Positions 8,730 through 18,077 of a DNA stretch of 64,000 nt are shown here, in pieces. Within the stretch, counting starts at the first letter, position 1, and each line of letters begins with the position of its first letter. The position numbers were made by a program, and so were the translations under genes. The stretch covers positions 124,001 through 188,000 of the forward strand of contig JADJQQ010000006.1 in assembly GCA_016712625.1 (NCBI GenBank), in the 5' to 3' direction. Source of the stretch: Candidatus Competibacteraceae bacterium (GTDB taxonomy: Bacteria > Pseudomonadota > Gammaproteobacteria > Competibacterales > Competibacteraceae). The notes under the pieces were generated by a model, which saw only the letters and a program-made list of their open reading frames with translations, searched no databases and was not told where the DNA came from.

Positions 8730-10238
8730 TCACGACCCCCGCGCGGACGGACATTCCCCCACCAGTTCCACCTTGCCGTGTTCATCCACCGTTTCCAGCC
8801 GCACCGCAAACCCCCACAATCGGTGCAAATGCTTGAGCACTTCCTGATAATTATCGTGCAAGGGCCGCCGGTTATAAGGGGTATGGCGCAAAGTCAGCGA
8901 GCGATCCTTGCGATGCGCCACATTCCAGACTTGGATATTTGGCTCGCGGCTGCCCAAGTTGTACTGATCGGATAGCGCTAAACGTAAGCGCCGATAACCA
9001 GTATCATCATGAATCGCGGTGATTTCCAGCTCATCCTGGGTATCGTCATCCAGCACCGCAAACAACTTCAAATCCCGCATCACCTTGGGCGAAAGGTATT
9101 GAGCGATGAAACTCTCGTCCTTGAAATTGCGCATCGCAAAATCCAGTTGCTTCAGCCAATCCTGACCGGCCATATCTGGAAACCAATAGCGATCCTCGTC
9201 CGTGGGTTGCTGGCAGATGCGCTTGATATCGCTCATCATCGCAAAGCCCAACGTATAGGGATTAATGCCTTGATAATACGGATGATCGAACGGCAGTTGC
9301 TGAATCACGCTAGTATGAGACTGTAAAAACTCGATCATGAAGCCATCATTGACATAGCCTTGATCGTAGAGTGTATTCATTAAGGTGTAGTGCCAGAACG
9401 TAGCCCAACCTTCATTCATGACCTGGGTTTGCCGTTGCGGATAGAAATACTGGCCAATCTTGCGCACGATCCGCACGATCTCACGCTGCCATGGCTCCAG
9501 CAGTGGGGCGTTTTTCTCGATGAAATACAAAAGGTTTTCTTGCGGTTCTGGCGGAAAGCGGGCTTCGAGCAACACGCGCTCGGCTGGCTTGACTGGCACC
9601 GTGCGCCACAGGTCGTTTAATTGCAATTGCAGGTAAGCCTCGCGCTCCCGCTGGCGCTGCTTTTCTTCGCTCAGCGACAGCGGCGCGGGGTGCTTGTAGC
9701 GGTCCACCCCATAGTTCATCAGCGCGTGGCAAGAATCGAGAAATAGCTCCACCGTTTCCTCGCCGTAATGTTCCTCGCACTCGGCGACGTAATTACGAGC
9801 AAACAACAAATAATCGATGATCGCGTCGGCGCTGGTCCAGGTGCGAAACAGGTAATTGCCCTTGAAAAAGGAATTGTGGCCGTAAGCGGCGTGGGCGATG
9901 ACCAACGCCTGCATCATCGCGGTGTTTTCTTCCATGAGATAAGCGATGCAAGGGTCGGAATTGATCACGATTTCGTAGGCCAACCCCATTTGACCGCGCC
10001 GGTAGTTTTTCTCGGTCAGCACGAACTGCTTGCCGTAAGACCAATGCTTGTAACCCAGCGGCATCCCCACCGAGGAATAAGCATCCATCATCTGCTCGGC
10101 GGTGATGATCTCAATCTGGTTCGGATAGGTATCCAGCTTGAACTCATCGGCGGCGATTTGGCCGATAACCTCGTTGTAACGCTCCAACATCGGGAACGTC
10201 CATTCGGAGGAATCGGAAATCAGTCGGCTGGCAGTCAT
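8730..10238 (-). CDS. SpoVR family protein
   Basis: A 502-residue SpoVR-like cytoplasmic protein (E. coli YcgB type). Family marks include the N-terminal WTFPMLERYNEVI, MPLGYKHWSYGK, GHNSFFKGNYLF and MNEGWATFWHY. The start overlaps the stop of the upstream yeaH-like gene by 4 bases (ATGA), so it is the third gene of the prkA-yeaH-spoVR operon. The biochemical role is unresolved; the operon is linked to nitrogen and stationary-phase stress in gammaproteobacteria. The 218 bp beyond its 3' end, up to mepA, contains no gene I can support. Confidence 0.95.
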   Translation of the reverse strand: MTASRLISDSSEWTFPMLERYNEVIGQIAADEFKLDTYPNQIEIITAEQMMDAYSSVGMPLGYKHWSYGKQFVLTEKNYRRGQMGLAYEIVINSDPCIAYLMEENTAMMQALVIAHAAYGHNSFFKGNYLFRTWTSADAIIDYLLFARNYVAECEEHYGEETVELFLDSCHALMNYGVDRYKHPAPLSLSEEKQRQREREAYLQLQLNDLWRTVPVKPAERVLLEARFPPEPQENLLYFIEKNAPLLEPWQREIVRIVRKIGQYFYPQRQTQVMNEGWATFWHYTLMNTLYDQGYVNDGFMIEFLQSHTSVIQQLPFDHPYYQGINPYTLGFAMMSDIKRICQQPTDEDRYWFPDMAGQDWLKQLDFAMRNFKDESFIAQYLSPKVMRDLKLFAVLDDDTQDELEITAIHDDTGYRRLRLALSDQYNLGSREPNIQVWNVAHRKDRSLTLRHTPYNRRPLHDNYQEVLKHLHRLWGFAVRLETVDEHGKVELVGECPSARGS

Positions 10239-11503
10239 GACACGCGCCTCTTGAACAGCTCTCGGAATACAGGATAAATATCAGTCGGGCCGTCGATTTG
10301 CCGCATGGCAAAATTGGGGTGCGACTCACGCACTTCCTCGTAAGCTTCCCACAAGCTTTGATGGCGGTCCGGCGTGATTTCGATGTAGGAAAAATAGCGA
10401 ACGAACGGCATGATTTGCTTCAGCAGAATTTCCTTGCAGGCCGGCGAATCATGGTGCCAGTTGTCGCCGTCCGAAGCTTGGGCGGCGTAAATATTCCAGG
10501 CCGACAGCGGATAGCGGGCGGTCATGATTTCGCCCATCAGGGTGAGCGCGCTGGAGACCACGGTGCCACCGGTTTCGCGAGAATAGAAAAACTCCTGCTC
10601 GTCCACCTCCTTGGCCACCGTGTGATGGCGGATGAACACCACCTCGATCTTCTCGTAGTTGCGCTTCAAAAACAAATAGAGCAGGGTGAAAAACCGTTTG
10701 GCCAAGTCCTTGCGGGCTCGATCCATCGAGCCGGACACGTCCATGATGCAAAACATCACCGCCTGGGTGCTGGGTTGCGGTTGCTTGGCGCGGTTAACGT
10801 AACGCAAGTCGAAGGTGTCTATAAACGGCACCGCCTGCACGCGGGCCCGCAATCGGTCAATTTCCTCGATCAGCGCCTGGGCGCGGGGTTCGTCAACGGG
10901 CGTTTCCGCCAGCACCTGCTGGAGTTCGGCTTCCGCTTCGCGCAACCGGCGGGTATAGGGCGCGGCCATCGCGATCCGCCGCGCCAGCGCCCCGCGCATC
11001 GAGCGCACCACATCAAGATTCGACGGATTGCCCGCGCTGGTGAAACCCGCCCGCACCAACTTGAACTCGGTCATCTTGGCCAGTTGGGTGCGCACCAGAT
11101 GGGGCAGCTCCAAATCCTCGAAAAACAGCTCCAGAAATTCTTCGCGCGACAGCTCGAACACGAAATCGTCTTCGCCCTCGCCCGCGTTGCTGGCTTGGCC
11201 ACCGCCAGCCCCACTACCGCCGCCACTCTGCGGCCGAGCCACACGGTCGCCTTTGATGAATTCCTTATTGCCAGGATGAATGGCTTCGCGCCGACCACCC
11301 GGCCCGTGCCCGAACACCGGCTCGGACAGGTCGCGAGCGGGGATATTGATCTTCTCGCCGTTGTCGATATCGGTGATGCTGCGGCCATTCATGGCCTCGG
11401 TCACGGCCTTCTTGATCTGGTTTTTAAAGCGCCGAATGAAGCGCTGACGGTTGACGGTGCTTTTATTTTTGCCGTCCACCCGTCGGTCGATAAGCGTGGC
11501 CAT
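10235..11503 (-). CDS. yeaH: YeaH/YhbH family protein (DUF444)
   Basis: 422 residues. The N-terminal part is basic and conserved (MATLIDRRVDGKNKSTVNRQ), followed by a Gly/Ser-rich linker around residues 85-105. A von Willebrand factor A-like region carries the MIDAS-type DVSGSMD. Family members are always coupled to PrkA and SpoVR. It starts 15 bp downstream of prkA and overlaps spoVR by 4 bases, so co-transcription and translational coupling are likely. Its molecular function is not established. Confidence 0.95.
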   Translation of the reverse strand: MATLIDRRVDGKNKSTVNRQRFIRRFKNQIKKAVTEAMNGRSITDIDNGEKINIPARDLSEPVFGHGPGGRREAIHPGNKEFIKGDRVARPQSGGGSGAGGGQASNAGEGEDDFVFELSREEFLELFFEDLELPHLVRTQLAKMTEFKLVRAGFTSAGNPSNLDVVRSMRGALARRIAMAAPYTRRLREAEAELQQVLAETPVDEPRAQALIEEIDRLRARVQAVPFIDTFDLRYVNRAKQPQPSTQAVMFCIMDVSGSMDRARKDLAKRFFTLLYLFLKRNYEKIEVVFIRHHTVAKEVDEQEFFYSRETGGTVVSSALTLMGEIMTARYPLSAWNIYAAQASDGDNWHHDSPACKEILLKQIMPFVRYFSYIEITPDRHQSLWEAYEEVRESHPNFAMRQIDGPTDIYPVFRELFKRRVS

Positions 11504-11518
11504 GCGTGATCTCCCCGG

Positions 11519-13441
11519 TCAGGACGCCTTGCGCACCCGCAAGTACCAGTCGGACAGCAACCGCACCTGCTTGGGGGTATAGCCCTTGGCGACCATCCGA
11601 TCCACGAACTGGGCGTGTTTCTTCTGCTCCTCGCCGCTGGCTTTGGTGTTGAAGCTGATCACCGGCAACAGATCTTCGGTGCTGGAGAACATTTTCTTTT
11701 CAATCACCGCCCGCAGCTTTTCGTAGCTGGTCCATGTCGGATTCTTGCCGGCGTTGTTGGCGCGCGCCCGCAGCACGAAATTGACGATTTCGTTGCGGAA
11801 ATCCTTGGGGTTGCTGATGCCGGCCGGCTTCTCGATTTTCTCTAGTTCGGTGTTTAGCGCCGCCCGATCAAACGATTCGCCGGTATCGGGGTCGCGATAT
11901 TCCTGATCCTGAATCCAGAAATCGGCGTAGGTCACGTAGCGGTCGAAGATGTTCTGCCCGTATTCGGAATAGGATTCCAGATAGGCTTGCTGCAATTCCT
12001 TACCGATGAACTCAGCGTATCGCGGCGCGAGGAATCCCTTGAGGTACGACAGGTATTTTTCCTCAACTTCCGGGGTAAATTGCTCGCGCTCGATCTGCCG
12101 CTCCAACACATACAACAGATGCACCGGATTGGCGGCGACCTCGGCATGGTCGAAATTAAAGACCTGCGACAGAATCTTGAAAGCAAAGCGAGTCGAAATG
12201 CCGGTCATGCCTTCATCCACGCCGGCGTAATCCCGGTATTCCTGCATCGATTTGGCCTTGGGATCGGTGTCCTTAAGGTTTTCGCCATCATAGATCCGCA
12301 TTTTGGAAAAGATGCTGGAATTCTCCGGCTCCTTGACCCGGGTCAACACCGAGAACTGCGCCAGCATTTCCAAGGTGCTGGGCGCGCAGGGCGCGGCCGA
12401 CAGCGAGCTATGGATGAGCAATTTGCGGTAAATCTTTACCTCGTCCGACACCCGCAAGCAGTAGGGTACCTTGACGATGTAAACCCGGTCGAGAAACGCT
12501 TCGTTGTTCTTGTTGTTCTTGAACGACTGCCATTCCGATTCGTTGGAATGCGCCAGAATGATTCCCTCAAAAGGGATCGCCGATAGCCCTTCGGTGCTGT
12601 TGTAGTTGCCTTCTTGGGTCGCGGTCAGCAACGGGTGCAGCACCTTGATCGGCGCTTTGAACATCTCGACAAACTCCATCAAGCCGCGATTGGCGCGGCA
12701 CAGAGCGCCGGAGAAGCTGTAGGCGTCGGGGTCGTTTTGGGCGAAGTGCTCCAGTTTGCGAATGTCGACCTTCCCGACCAGCGAGGAAATATCCTGGTTG
12801 TTCTCGTCGCCCGGTTCGGTTTTGGCGACGGCGATTTGGTGCAGGATCGACGGCCGCAGCTTCACCACCCGGAATTTGGTGATGTCGCCGTTGTACTCGC
12901 GCAAGCGCTTGGCGGCCCACGGCGACATGATGTGGCGCAGATAACGGCGCGGGATATTGTAATCGTCTTCCAGAATCTGGCCGTCTTCCTCGGGGTTGAA
13001 CAGCCCCAGCGGCGATTCGAACACCGGCGAGCCTTCGATGGCGTAGAACGACACTTTCTCCATCAACTGCTTGAGCCGTTCGGCCAGCGACGACTTTCCA
13101 CCACCAACCGGACCCAACAGATAAAGAATCTGTTTCTTTTCCTCCAGACCTTGGGCGGCGTGCTTGAGGTAGGAAACGATCTGCTCGAGGGCCTCTTCCA
13201 TGCCATAAAATTCCTGAAAAGCCGGATAAATTTTGAGAATTTTATTTTGGAAAATGCGCGACAGCCGAGAATCGTTGCGGGTATCGACCATTTCCGGTTC
13301 GCCGATGGCCATCAGCAGGCGTTCGGCGGCGCTGGCATAGGCGTTGGGATCTCTTTTGCAAAGGTCCAAGTAGGATTGGAGCGTAATGTTTTCTTCGCGG
13401 CTTTCTTCGTAGCGCGACAGGTAGCGGTTGAAAAGGGTCAT
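11519..13441 (-). CDS. prkA: PrkA/YeaG family serine protein kinase (AAA+ ATPase)
   Basis: About 640 residues, near the 644 of E. coli YeaG. It has an AAA domain with a Walker A P-loop (GPVGGGKSS) and the strongly conserved YGMEEALEQIVSYLKHAAQGL just before it. The C-terminal PrkA domain is reported to have kinase and/or protease activity. Three consecutive ATGs occur at the start. The Shine-Dalgarno AGAGAGG abuts the first (13447), so the third (13441) has the best spacing. It is the first gene of prkA-yeaH-spoVR. The reverse-strand sequence upstream is AT-rich and presumably carries the operon promoter; I could not pick out a sigma-54 site. Confidence 0.96.
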   Translation of the reverse strand: MTLFNRYLSRYEESREENITLQSYLDLCKRDPNAYASAAERLLMAIGEPEMVDTRNDSRLSRIFQNKILKIYPAFQEFYGMEEALEQIVSYLKHAAQGLEEKKQILYLLGPVGGGKSSLAERLKQLMEKVSFYAIEGSPVFESPLGLFNPEEDGQILEDDYNIPRRYLRHIMSPWAAKRLREYNGDITKFRVVKLRPSILHQIAVAKTEPGDENNQDISSLVGKVDIRKLEHFAQNDPDAYSFSGALCRANRGLMEFVEMFKAPIKVLHPLLTATQEGNYNSTEGLSAIPFEGIILAHSNESEWQSFKNNKNNEAFLDRVYIVKVPYCLRVSDEVKIYRKLLIHSSLSAAPCAPSTLEMLAQFSVLTRVKEPENSSIFSKMRIYDGENLKDTDPKAKSMQEYRDYAGVDEGMTGISTRFAFKILSQVFNFDHAEVAANPVHLLYVLERQIEREQFTPEVEEKYLSYLKGFLAPRYAEFIGKELQQAYLESYSEYGQNIFDRYVTYADFWIQDQEYRDPDTGESFDRAALNTELEKIEKPAGISNPKDFRNEIVNFVLRARANNAGKNPTWTSYEKLRAVIEKKMFSSTEDLLPVISFNTKASGEEQKKHAQFVDRMVAKGYTPKQVRLLSDWYLRVRKAS

Positions 13442-13447
13442 CATCAT

Positions 13448-14199
13448 ACCTCTCTGTGGTCGCGGAAGTGCGGCGGCTTCCGATTCAAATCTGCTAAATC
13501 AATCTGTTGCAATTCGCAATGTCCTTGAGTTGGATTTAGGTCGCTGTTCCGTCTGCTATGGCTCTCGACTCTTGAATGTGCGCTGAGCGACACGCGTTCT
13601 TGGCGGTCGGGGTCGCGGTGGGCTATCCCGTAAACGCTGCTAAGTAATACAGCAATTAATGGACCAAACTCTATCGAGATTGCGAGGCGCGCGATCTGGC
13701 TTCAGGATGGCCTCATACTTGCCTAAAAATCGGATTATTACTTTAAAATCCATCCAATCTAATGAGTTGGTTATATTTTTTGCTGCCTGAATGTGGTGTG
13801 AATAATCGTTAGACCAATGATCAGCCACTAAATTTGGCGAATGAAAAACTACGTTGTAAAACATCGATGCACTATTTTGGCGCAGAGCGCGGTAACCGCT
13901 GGTTGCTCAGGCTAGCGACTCGCGTGAGACCACTGGAGAAGATCATTTTAAACTGGGTCAGCCAAGTCAATAACAGAATTTGGTTAGGTTTAGTTCGGGC
14001 GATCAGATTGAAGGCCCCTGTGAAGAAGGTTAATTCAATTATACTTTTTACGGTGTTTAAATGATCGATCTTATCCTCATACAGACTACGATCAATAGCG
14101 GCGGTTCAGATCCCACTGGCGACTGGTTGGGACGGCCAGTGACTTTATTGCTAAGATCACCGGGCAAGCGGATTTAAAAGGTGTTGAATAAGGAACGGC
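13448..14199. other. Gene-poor AT-rich intergenic region between prkA and perM
   Basis: About 750 bases between divergent prkA and perM. Only two short frames occur: 13640-13864 on the minus strand (74 codons) and 13834-14064 on the plus strand (76 codons). They overlap each other and show no motif, signal peptide or good ribosome site, so I do not call them genes. Composition from about 13640 to 14100 is clearly more AT-rich than the flanks. The part next to 13448 should hold the prkA promoter and the part before 14200 the perM promoter. Confidence 0.6.
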
Positions 14200-15285
14200 A
14201 TGAAGATTATCAGTGATTGGTTTCGACGGTTTTTCAATGACCCGCAAGCGGTCATTTTGACGATTGTGATAGCAATCTGCGTCAGTATAGTCCTGTTCAT
14301 GGGCCAGGATCTGGCGCCGGTGCTTGCCAGCCTGGTTATTGCCTATCTGTTGGATGGTGTCGTCCAGTTTCTGCAACGCTCGCTCCGGTTGCCCCGGTGG
14401 TTTGGGACTAGCGTGGTCTTCGTGTTGTTTCTTGCCTTCGTGCTGCTGCTGTTGTTTGGTTTGTTGCCGCTGGCGTCGCGCCAGTTAAGCCAATTCATCC
14501 AGCAATTCCCAAACATGGTTGTCAAGGGGCAAAACTTGCTGTTGAGCTTGCCGGCCTTGTACCCGGAATTCATTTCCGAGACTCAGATGCTGGGCATCAT
14601 TACCTCAGTACGGGCCGAAATCGCTACTTGGGGTCAGAATGTGCTGAGTTGGTCGCTGGCGGCTGGAATGGGCGTGATTGCTATCATCATTTATTTGGTG
14701 CTCGTCCCCTTGCTGGTATTTTTCTTTTTAAAAGATAAAGATTTGATTTTGGGTTGGTTTCATGGTTTTTTGCCTCGCGATCACACGCTGGCCCAGCAAG
14801 TGTGGCGTGAGGTGGACCGGCAAATGGGCAACTATGTGCGTGGGAAGTTCGTAGAGGTCATAGTGGTTTGGGTCGTAACCTATATGGCGTTTGCCTATAT
14901 GGGGATTCAGTATGCGATGCTGCTGGCTTTGATGGTGGGGGTATCGGTCATCGTGCCTTATATTGGGGCGGTGGTGGTCACGGTGCCGGTAGCGCTGGTG
15001 GCCTTTTTTCAGTGGGGTTGGAGTTCTGAATTTATGTGGTTGATGGGGGTCTATCTGATCATTCAGGGCTTGGATGGCAACGTGTTAGTGCCCTTGCTGT
15101 TCTCCGAAGTCGTCGACTTGCATCCGATCGCCATTATCGTGGCGGTGCTGGTCTTCGGCGGTCTCTGGGGATTTTGGGGGGTTTTCTTCGCCATCCCCTT
15201 GGCGACGGTGGTGCAATCCATTCTCAAGGCGTGGCCAAGACCGTTGCCCATCCTGGAATCATCGCCGGCGTTGGAGGTAGAGTGA
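14200..15285 (+). CDS. perM: AI-2E family transporter / PerM-like permease
   Basis: 361 residues with about eight hydrophobic membrane segments and a conserved soluble loop between segments 3 and 4. Similarity to E. coli PerM is strong at VYLVLVPLL.FFLLKDK-like, YIRGK/YVRGK, VIVPYIGAVVVTVPV and GGLWGFWGVFFAIPLATV sites. The family includes Na+/H+ antiporters and putative AI-2 exporters; PerM itself has no settled substrate. The start ATG (MKIISDWFRRFFNDPQAV) aligns with the family start. It is followed after about 120 bp by the DUF883 gene. Confidence 0.93.
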   Translation: MKIISDWFRRFFNDPQAVILTIVIAICVSIVLFMGQDLAPVLASLVIAYLLDGVVQFLQRSLRLPRWFGTSVVFVLFLAFVLLLLFGLLPLASRQLSQFIQQFPNMVVKGQNLLLSLPALYPEFISETQMLGIITSVRAEIATWGQNVLSWSLAAGMGVIAIIIYLVLVPLLVFFFLKDKDLILGWFHGFLPRDHTLAQQVWREVDRQMGNYVRGKFVEVIVVWVVTYMAFAYMGIQYAMLLALMVGVSVIVPYIGAVVVTVPVALVAFFQWGWSSEFMWLMGVYLIIQGLDGNVLVPLLFSEVVDLHPIAIIVAVLVFGGLWGFWGVFFAIPLATVVQSILKAWPRPLPILESSPALEVE

Positions 15286-15407
15286 TTGAGAGGGTACGAT
15301 CCTATCGAACTATTTTACCTGGGCTGAATTCATTTGAGGGAAAATAGTCTTAGCCGTTTTATGAGCCAATCTCTGTTTTCCAAACCCAATCTGTTAAGGA
15401 ACGTGTG

Positions 15408-15863
15408 ATGGAAGCAACCGGTAAATTGAATGCGGTCACCGATACGGTGGATCGAGTGGCGGCTGGAGCGCATGCGGTCGTTGATAAGGCAGCGGACGCG
15501 GCGGCTTTGGCCGCTGAAAGAGCGGCGGGGATGGCGGCGCAGGTCTCTGAAAGAGCGTCTGATGCCGCCGTCAAAGTCACGGAAAAAGCAGCGGACGCCC
15601 ATCAAGCTGTCAATAACGCGGCGGACGCCACGGTGTTCGCGGCGGAAAGAGCGGCGGGGATGGCGGCCCAGGCATCGGAAAAAGCAGCTGGCATGGCGGC
15701 GCAAGTGGCTGAGAAAGTCAGTGAGAAAAAGAAGGAACTGAAAGACATTCAGGAAGATTTGCTGGAAACCGTTCGCGTGTATGTCCATCAAAATCCGGTT
15801 AAAGCGTTGGGCATTGCAGCGGCTGGCGGCTTTTTACTGAGCCGCATCCTGAGAAGTCGCTAG
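15408..15863 (+). CDS. Alanine-rich DUF883 (ElaB/YqjD-type) membrane-anchored protein
   Basis: 151 residues starting at ATG 15408, seven bases after an AAGGA ribosome site. Residues 1-110 form an alanine- and charge-rich amphipathic helix or coiled coil with internal repeats (AAERAAGMAAQ at 35-45 and 78-88, a related copy at 91-99). The C-terminus has the signature of ElaB/YqjD/DUF883 proteins: helix LLETVRVYVHQNPVKALG followed by a short glycine-rich membrane segment ending in RILRSR. E. coli relatives sit in the inner membrane, and YqjD has been reported to bind ribosomes in stationary phase. The role here is inferred only. The next two small genes resemble the yqjE/yqjK arrangement. Confidence 0.85.
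   Translation: MEATGKLNAVTDTVDRVAAGAHAVVDKAADAAALAAERAAGMAAQVSERASDAAVKVTEKAADAHQAVNNAADATVFAAERAAGMAAQASEKAAGMAAQVAEKVSEKKKELKDIQEDLLETVRVYVHQNPVKALGIAAAGGFLLSRILRSR
15516..15667 (+). repeat. Direct repeat within the DUF883 gene (129-bp period)
   Basis: A 23-base identical segment beginning GAAAGAGCGGCGGGG occurs at 15516 and again at 15645, exactly 129 bases (43 codons) apart and in frame. It encodes the AERAAGMAAQ module. It points to duplication of a coiled-coil segment. Confidence 0.75.
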
Positions 15864-15877
15864 TTGGGAGTAGCCCC

Positions 15878-16189
15878 GTGGATCGATCTTTCCTGTGACT
15901 CAACCAACCGGATGGCGCTGTTTTCGCCATTTCAGGGTCTAGGTCTGGGGTGGCGAGTAGGGCGCGGGGCTTATTTTCCGGGTTCGGCGGGCTGTTGCAC
16001 GATCAGCTACAGCGCGCCGCGTTGGAAACCCAGCAAGCCGCGCCTGCGGATTTAATTCGATCCTGGTCTTTGTTCCGCGCCGGATGCGTTGCCGCCGCGG
16101 CCAGCGTATCGCGTTTGCTGGCGCCACTCGTGGCCTTTAGGCGCTGTGATCAAAGGAATCTCATGAGGAGTCCTGATGGCAAGCACTGA
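15878..16189 (+). pseudogene. Broken small gene, possibly YqjE-like / holin-family membrane protein
   Basis: A GTG at 15878 sits seven bases after a good ribosome site (GGGAG) but reads only VDRSFL before an in-frame TGA at 15896. The same frame then stays open to 16189 and encodes GLFSGFGGLLHDQLQRA, typical of the amphipathic start of holin-superfamily-III/YqjE proteins. A weak hydrophobic stretch (AGCVAAAASVSRLLAPLVAF) follows where two membrane helices are expected. It then runs into the start of the next gene. Position between a DUF883 gene and a YqjK-like gene is where yqjE usually lies. I infer a degraded gene; a chance open frame cannot be excluded. Confidence 0.35.
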
Positions 16190-16613
16190 TCTTCGCAAGC
16201 GAGCTAAGGGGTCATTGACGGATCAGATAGCGGATGTGGAACGTCGCCTGCTGGAACGGCGACGAGTAATCGCCATCCGAAAAACCTGTTACCTGTTAGG
16301 CCAGCAGGTCCGCCAACAGATGACCTCGCCGACCACCTTGTTATTGGCGGGCGGTATCGGTTTTATCATCGGCGATTTGACGCAAAGTAAGAAAAAAAGC
16401 GATTTAAATCAGGAGGCGCCTTCTGCCCCTTCGCCACTGTTCCAATCGGTCGACAAGGTAGTGGCATGGGTGCGTCCGATTTTTCTAGCGGAAGTAGGAA
16501 AGGTGGCGCAGTCTCTTTCGGCAACCGTATCAACTGAACTATCGGATCATTTATCCCGGTTTTCTGAAAAAATATTTGCTGAAAAGCCAGGCCCATCTTC
16601 TGACGAGACCTAG
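16176..16613 (+). CDS. Hypothetical one-TM protein (YqjK-like position)
   Basis: 145 residues beginning at ATG 16176 after GAGGAG. The N-terminal half is basic and helical (DQIADVERRLLERRRVIAIR). One hydrophobic segment lies at about residues 53-68 (LLLAGGIGFIIGDL), followed by a Ser/Pro-rich linker and a C-terminal amphipathic region. The QIADVERRLLERR start resembles short YqjK-like proteins found with DUF883 genes, but I cannot assign a family firmly. Its stop codon is immediately followed by that of the convergent cls gene, with no spacer. Confidence 0.7.
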   Translation: MASTDLRKRAKGSLTDQIADVERRLLERRRVIAIRKTCYLLGQQVRQQMTSPTTLLLAGGIGFIIGDLTQSKKKSDLNQEAPSAPSPLFQSVDKVVAWVRPIFLAEVGKVAQSLSATVSTELSDHLSRFSEKIFAEKPGPSSDET

Positions 16614-18059
16614 TTAAAGCAGCGGCGATAGCAGTCGGGCCGTGGCTTCAAACAAGCGCTGGCCCAGCGTGGCGCGCCGTCCCGGCTTTACATAGTGTCG
16701 GGCGAGTTTTAAATCCGCTTCAAAGGTACGGATCAGTTGCTGGGCGGTCTGCGGATGGTAAATCACCGCCATGATCTCAAAATTGAGGCTGAGACTACGA
16801 TTATCGAAATTAGCGCTACCGACCGCCGCGATCCGTTGATCGACCACCAGCACCTTGGCGTGCAGCATCGGCGGGCCGTACTCGTCGATATGGACTCCAG
16901 CGCTGACCAACTCGTCGTAATAACTGCGCGCGGCGGCGGTCACGAGACGCGAGTCACTGTGTTTGGGCACCAGAATCCGCACCTCCACCCCACGCAAAGC
17001 GGTGGTGATCAGCGCGGTGGTTAGGGCTTCGGTTGGAACGAAATACGGTGTGGTCAGTAGCACTTGCTGCTGCGCCCCAGCAATGGCGGCGAAGAAGAAT
17101 TTGGCAATGGCGTCACGATTATTGTCGGGGCCAGATTCGATGATCTGTAGCCATAAATCGCCGGTTTGCTCAGGGAATTGGGGAAAGAATTCTGGCTCGA
17201 ATGGCGCTTCATCGGTGGCGAAATACCAATCTTCCAAAAAGATGAATTGCAAGCGGTGCACGGGTTCGCCATCGATCCGCATATGGGTATCGCGCCAGGC
17301 ATTTTCGCAACTGCTGAAGCTGCTGTGATTGTCGCAGACGTTGATCCCGCCAATAAAGCCAACCTTGCCATCCAACACCACAATCTTGCGATGGGTGCGG
17401 AAATTAACGTGATTGGGCCGTAATCGTCGGGCCAAGCCGATCGGATTGAACCACGCCGTTGCGCCTCCAGCCTCCTCCAAGGGTTGCAGAAAGCGCCGGT
17501 TAACGCTGTTGGAACCTATGGCGTCTAGTAGTAAACGTACTTGTACCCAAGCACGGGCTTTTTCAATCAGCAGGTCGCGCAGGCGCGTGCCGATGCCGTC
17601 AGGTTGCCAAATGTAATATTCCAGATGGATATGATGAGTCGCTGCCCTAATGGCTGTTTCCATCGCTTCAAAACAGCCATCGCCCGTTTCTAGCAAAGTA
17701 ATATTCAGCGCCGTCACGGGCATGCCTTGACCGGAGCGCTTCATCAAAGTCGCCAGTTGCGTTTCCAGGCCGATATTGGGAAAACTAGGCCACATTGCCT
17801 GGTCTTCACGCAAACGGTGCTGGGCCGATTGCACTAAGCGATTGCGCGCCCGACTATAGCGTAAGCGTCGTCGCCGCAGTCGTCTTGGCCCAAACAGCAA
17901 ATAAATGACAGCGCCAATATAGGGCAGAAACAATAACGCCAGCAGCCAAGCCAAGGTGGCGGCGGGCGAACGGCGCTCCAAAATCAGCGCCACGCCCACT
18001 AAAATCAGCCAGGCTAGCCAAGCCAGCGATAAAAACGTGGTTAGATACTCAGACTGCAT
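16614..18059 (-). CDS. cls: Cardiolipin synthase (phospholipase D family)
   Basis: 481 residues, the usual length of bacterial ClsA. Two N-terminal membrane helices (about 8-26 and 34-55) precede two HKD motifs: HRKIVVLDGKVGFIGG and HAKVLVVDQRIAAVGSANFD. It condenses two phosphatidylglycerols to cardiolipin and glycerol at the inner membrane. The start is an ATG with a hydrophobic helix right behind it. It lies 18 bp downstream of phoH on the same strand and probably shares its transcript. It ends flush against the convergent gene at 16613. Confidence 0.94.
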   Translation of the reverse strand: MQSEYLTTFLSLAWLAWLILVGVALILERRSPAATLAWLLALLFLPYIGAVIYLLFGPRRLRRRRLRYSRARNRLVQSAQHRLREDQAMWPSFPNIGLETQLATLMKRSGQGMPVTALNITLLETGDGCFEAMETAIRAATHHIHLEYYIWQPDGIGTRLRDLLIEKARAWVQVRLLLDAIGSNSVNRRFLQPLEEAGGATAWFNPIGLARRLRPNHVNFRTHRKIVVLDGKVGFIGGINVCDNHSSFSSCENAWRDTHMRIDGEPVHRLQFIFLEDWYFATDEAPFEPEFFPQFPEQTGDLWLQIIESGPDNNRDAIAKFFFAAIAGAQQQVLLTTPYFVPTEALTTALITTALRGVEVRILVPKHSDSRLVTAAARSYYDELVSAGVHIDEYGPPMLHAKVLVVDQRIAAVGSANFDNRSLSLNFEIMAVIYHPQTAQQLIRTFEADLKLARHYVKPGRRATLGQRLFEATARLLSPLL

Positions 18060-18077
18060 GTTGCAATTGCTCCGAAA

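Noticed and set aside
10298..11509. 403-codon plus-strand frame opposite yeaH
   Set aside because: It lies antisense to a well-conserved gene, has His/Arg/Gly-rich composition typical of the reverse complement of GC-rich coding DNA, and has no recognisable motif or ribosome site.
12614..13528. 304-codon plus-strand frame opposite prkA
   Set aside because: Antisense shadow of a strongly conserved gene; no motif, and its composition mirrors the other strand.
13640..14064. Two overlapping short frames in the prkA-perM spacer
   Set aside because: No motif, no convincing ribosome site, and they overlap on opposite strands; listed only as part of the gap.
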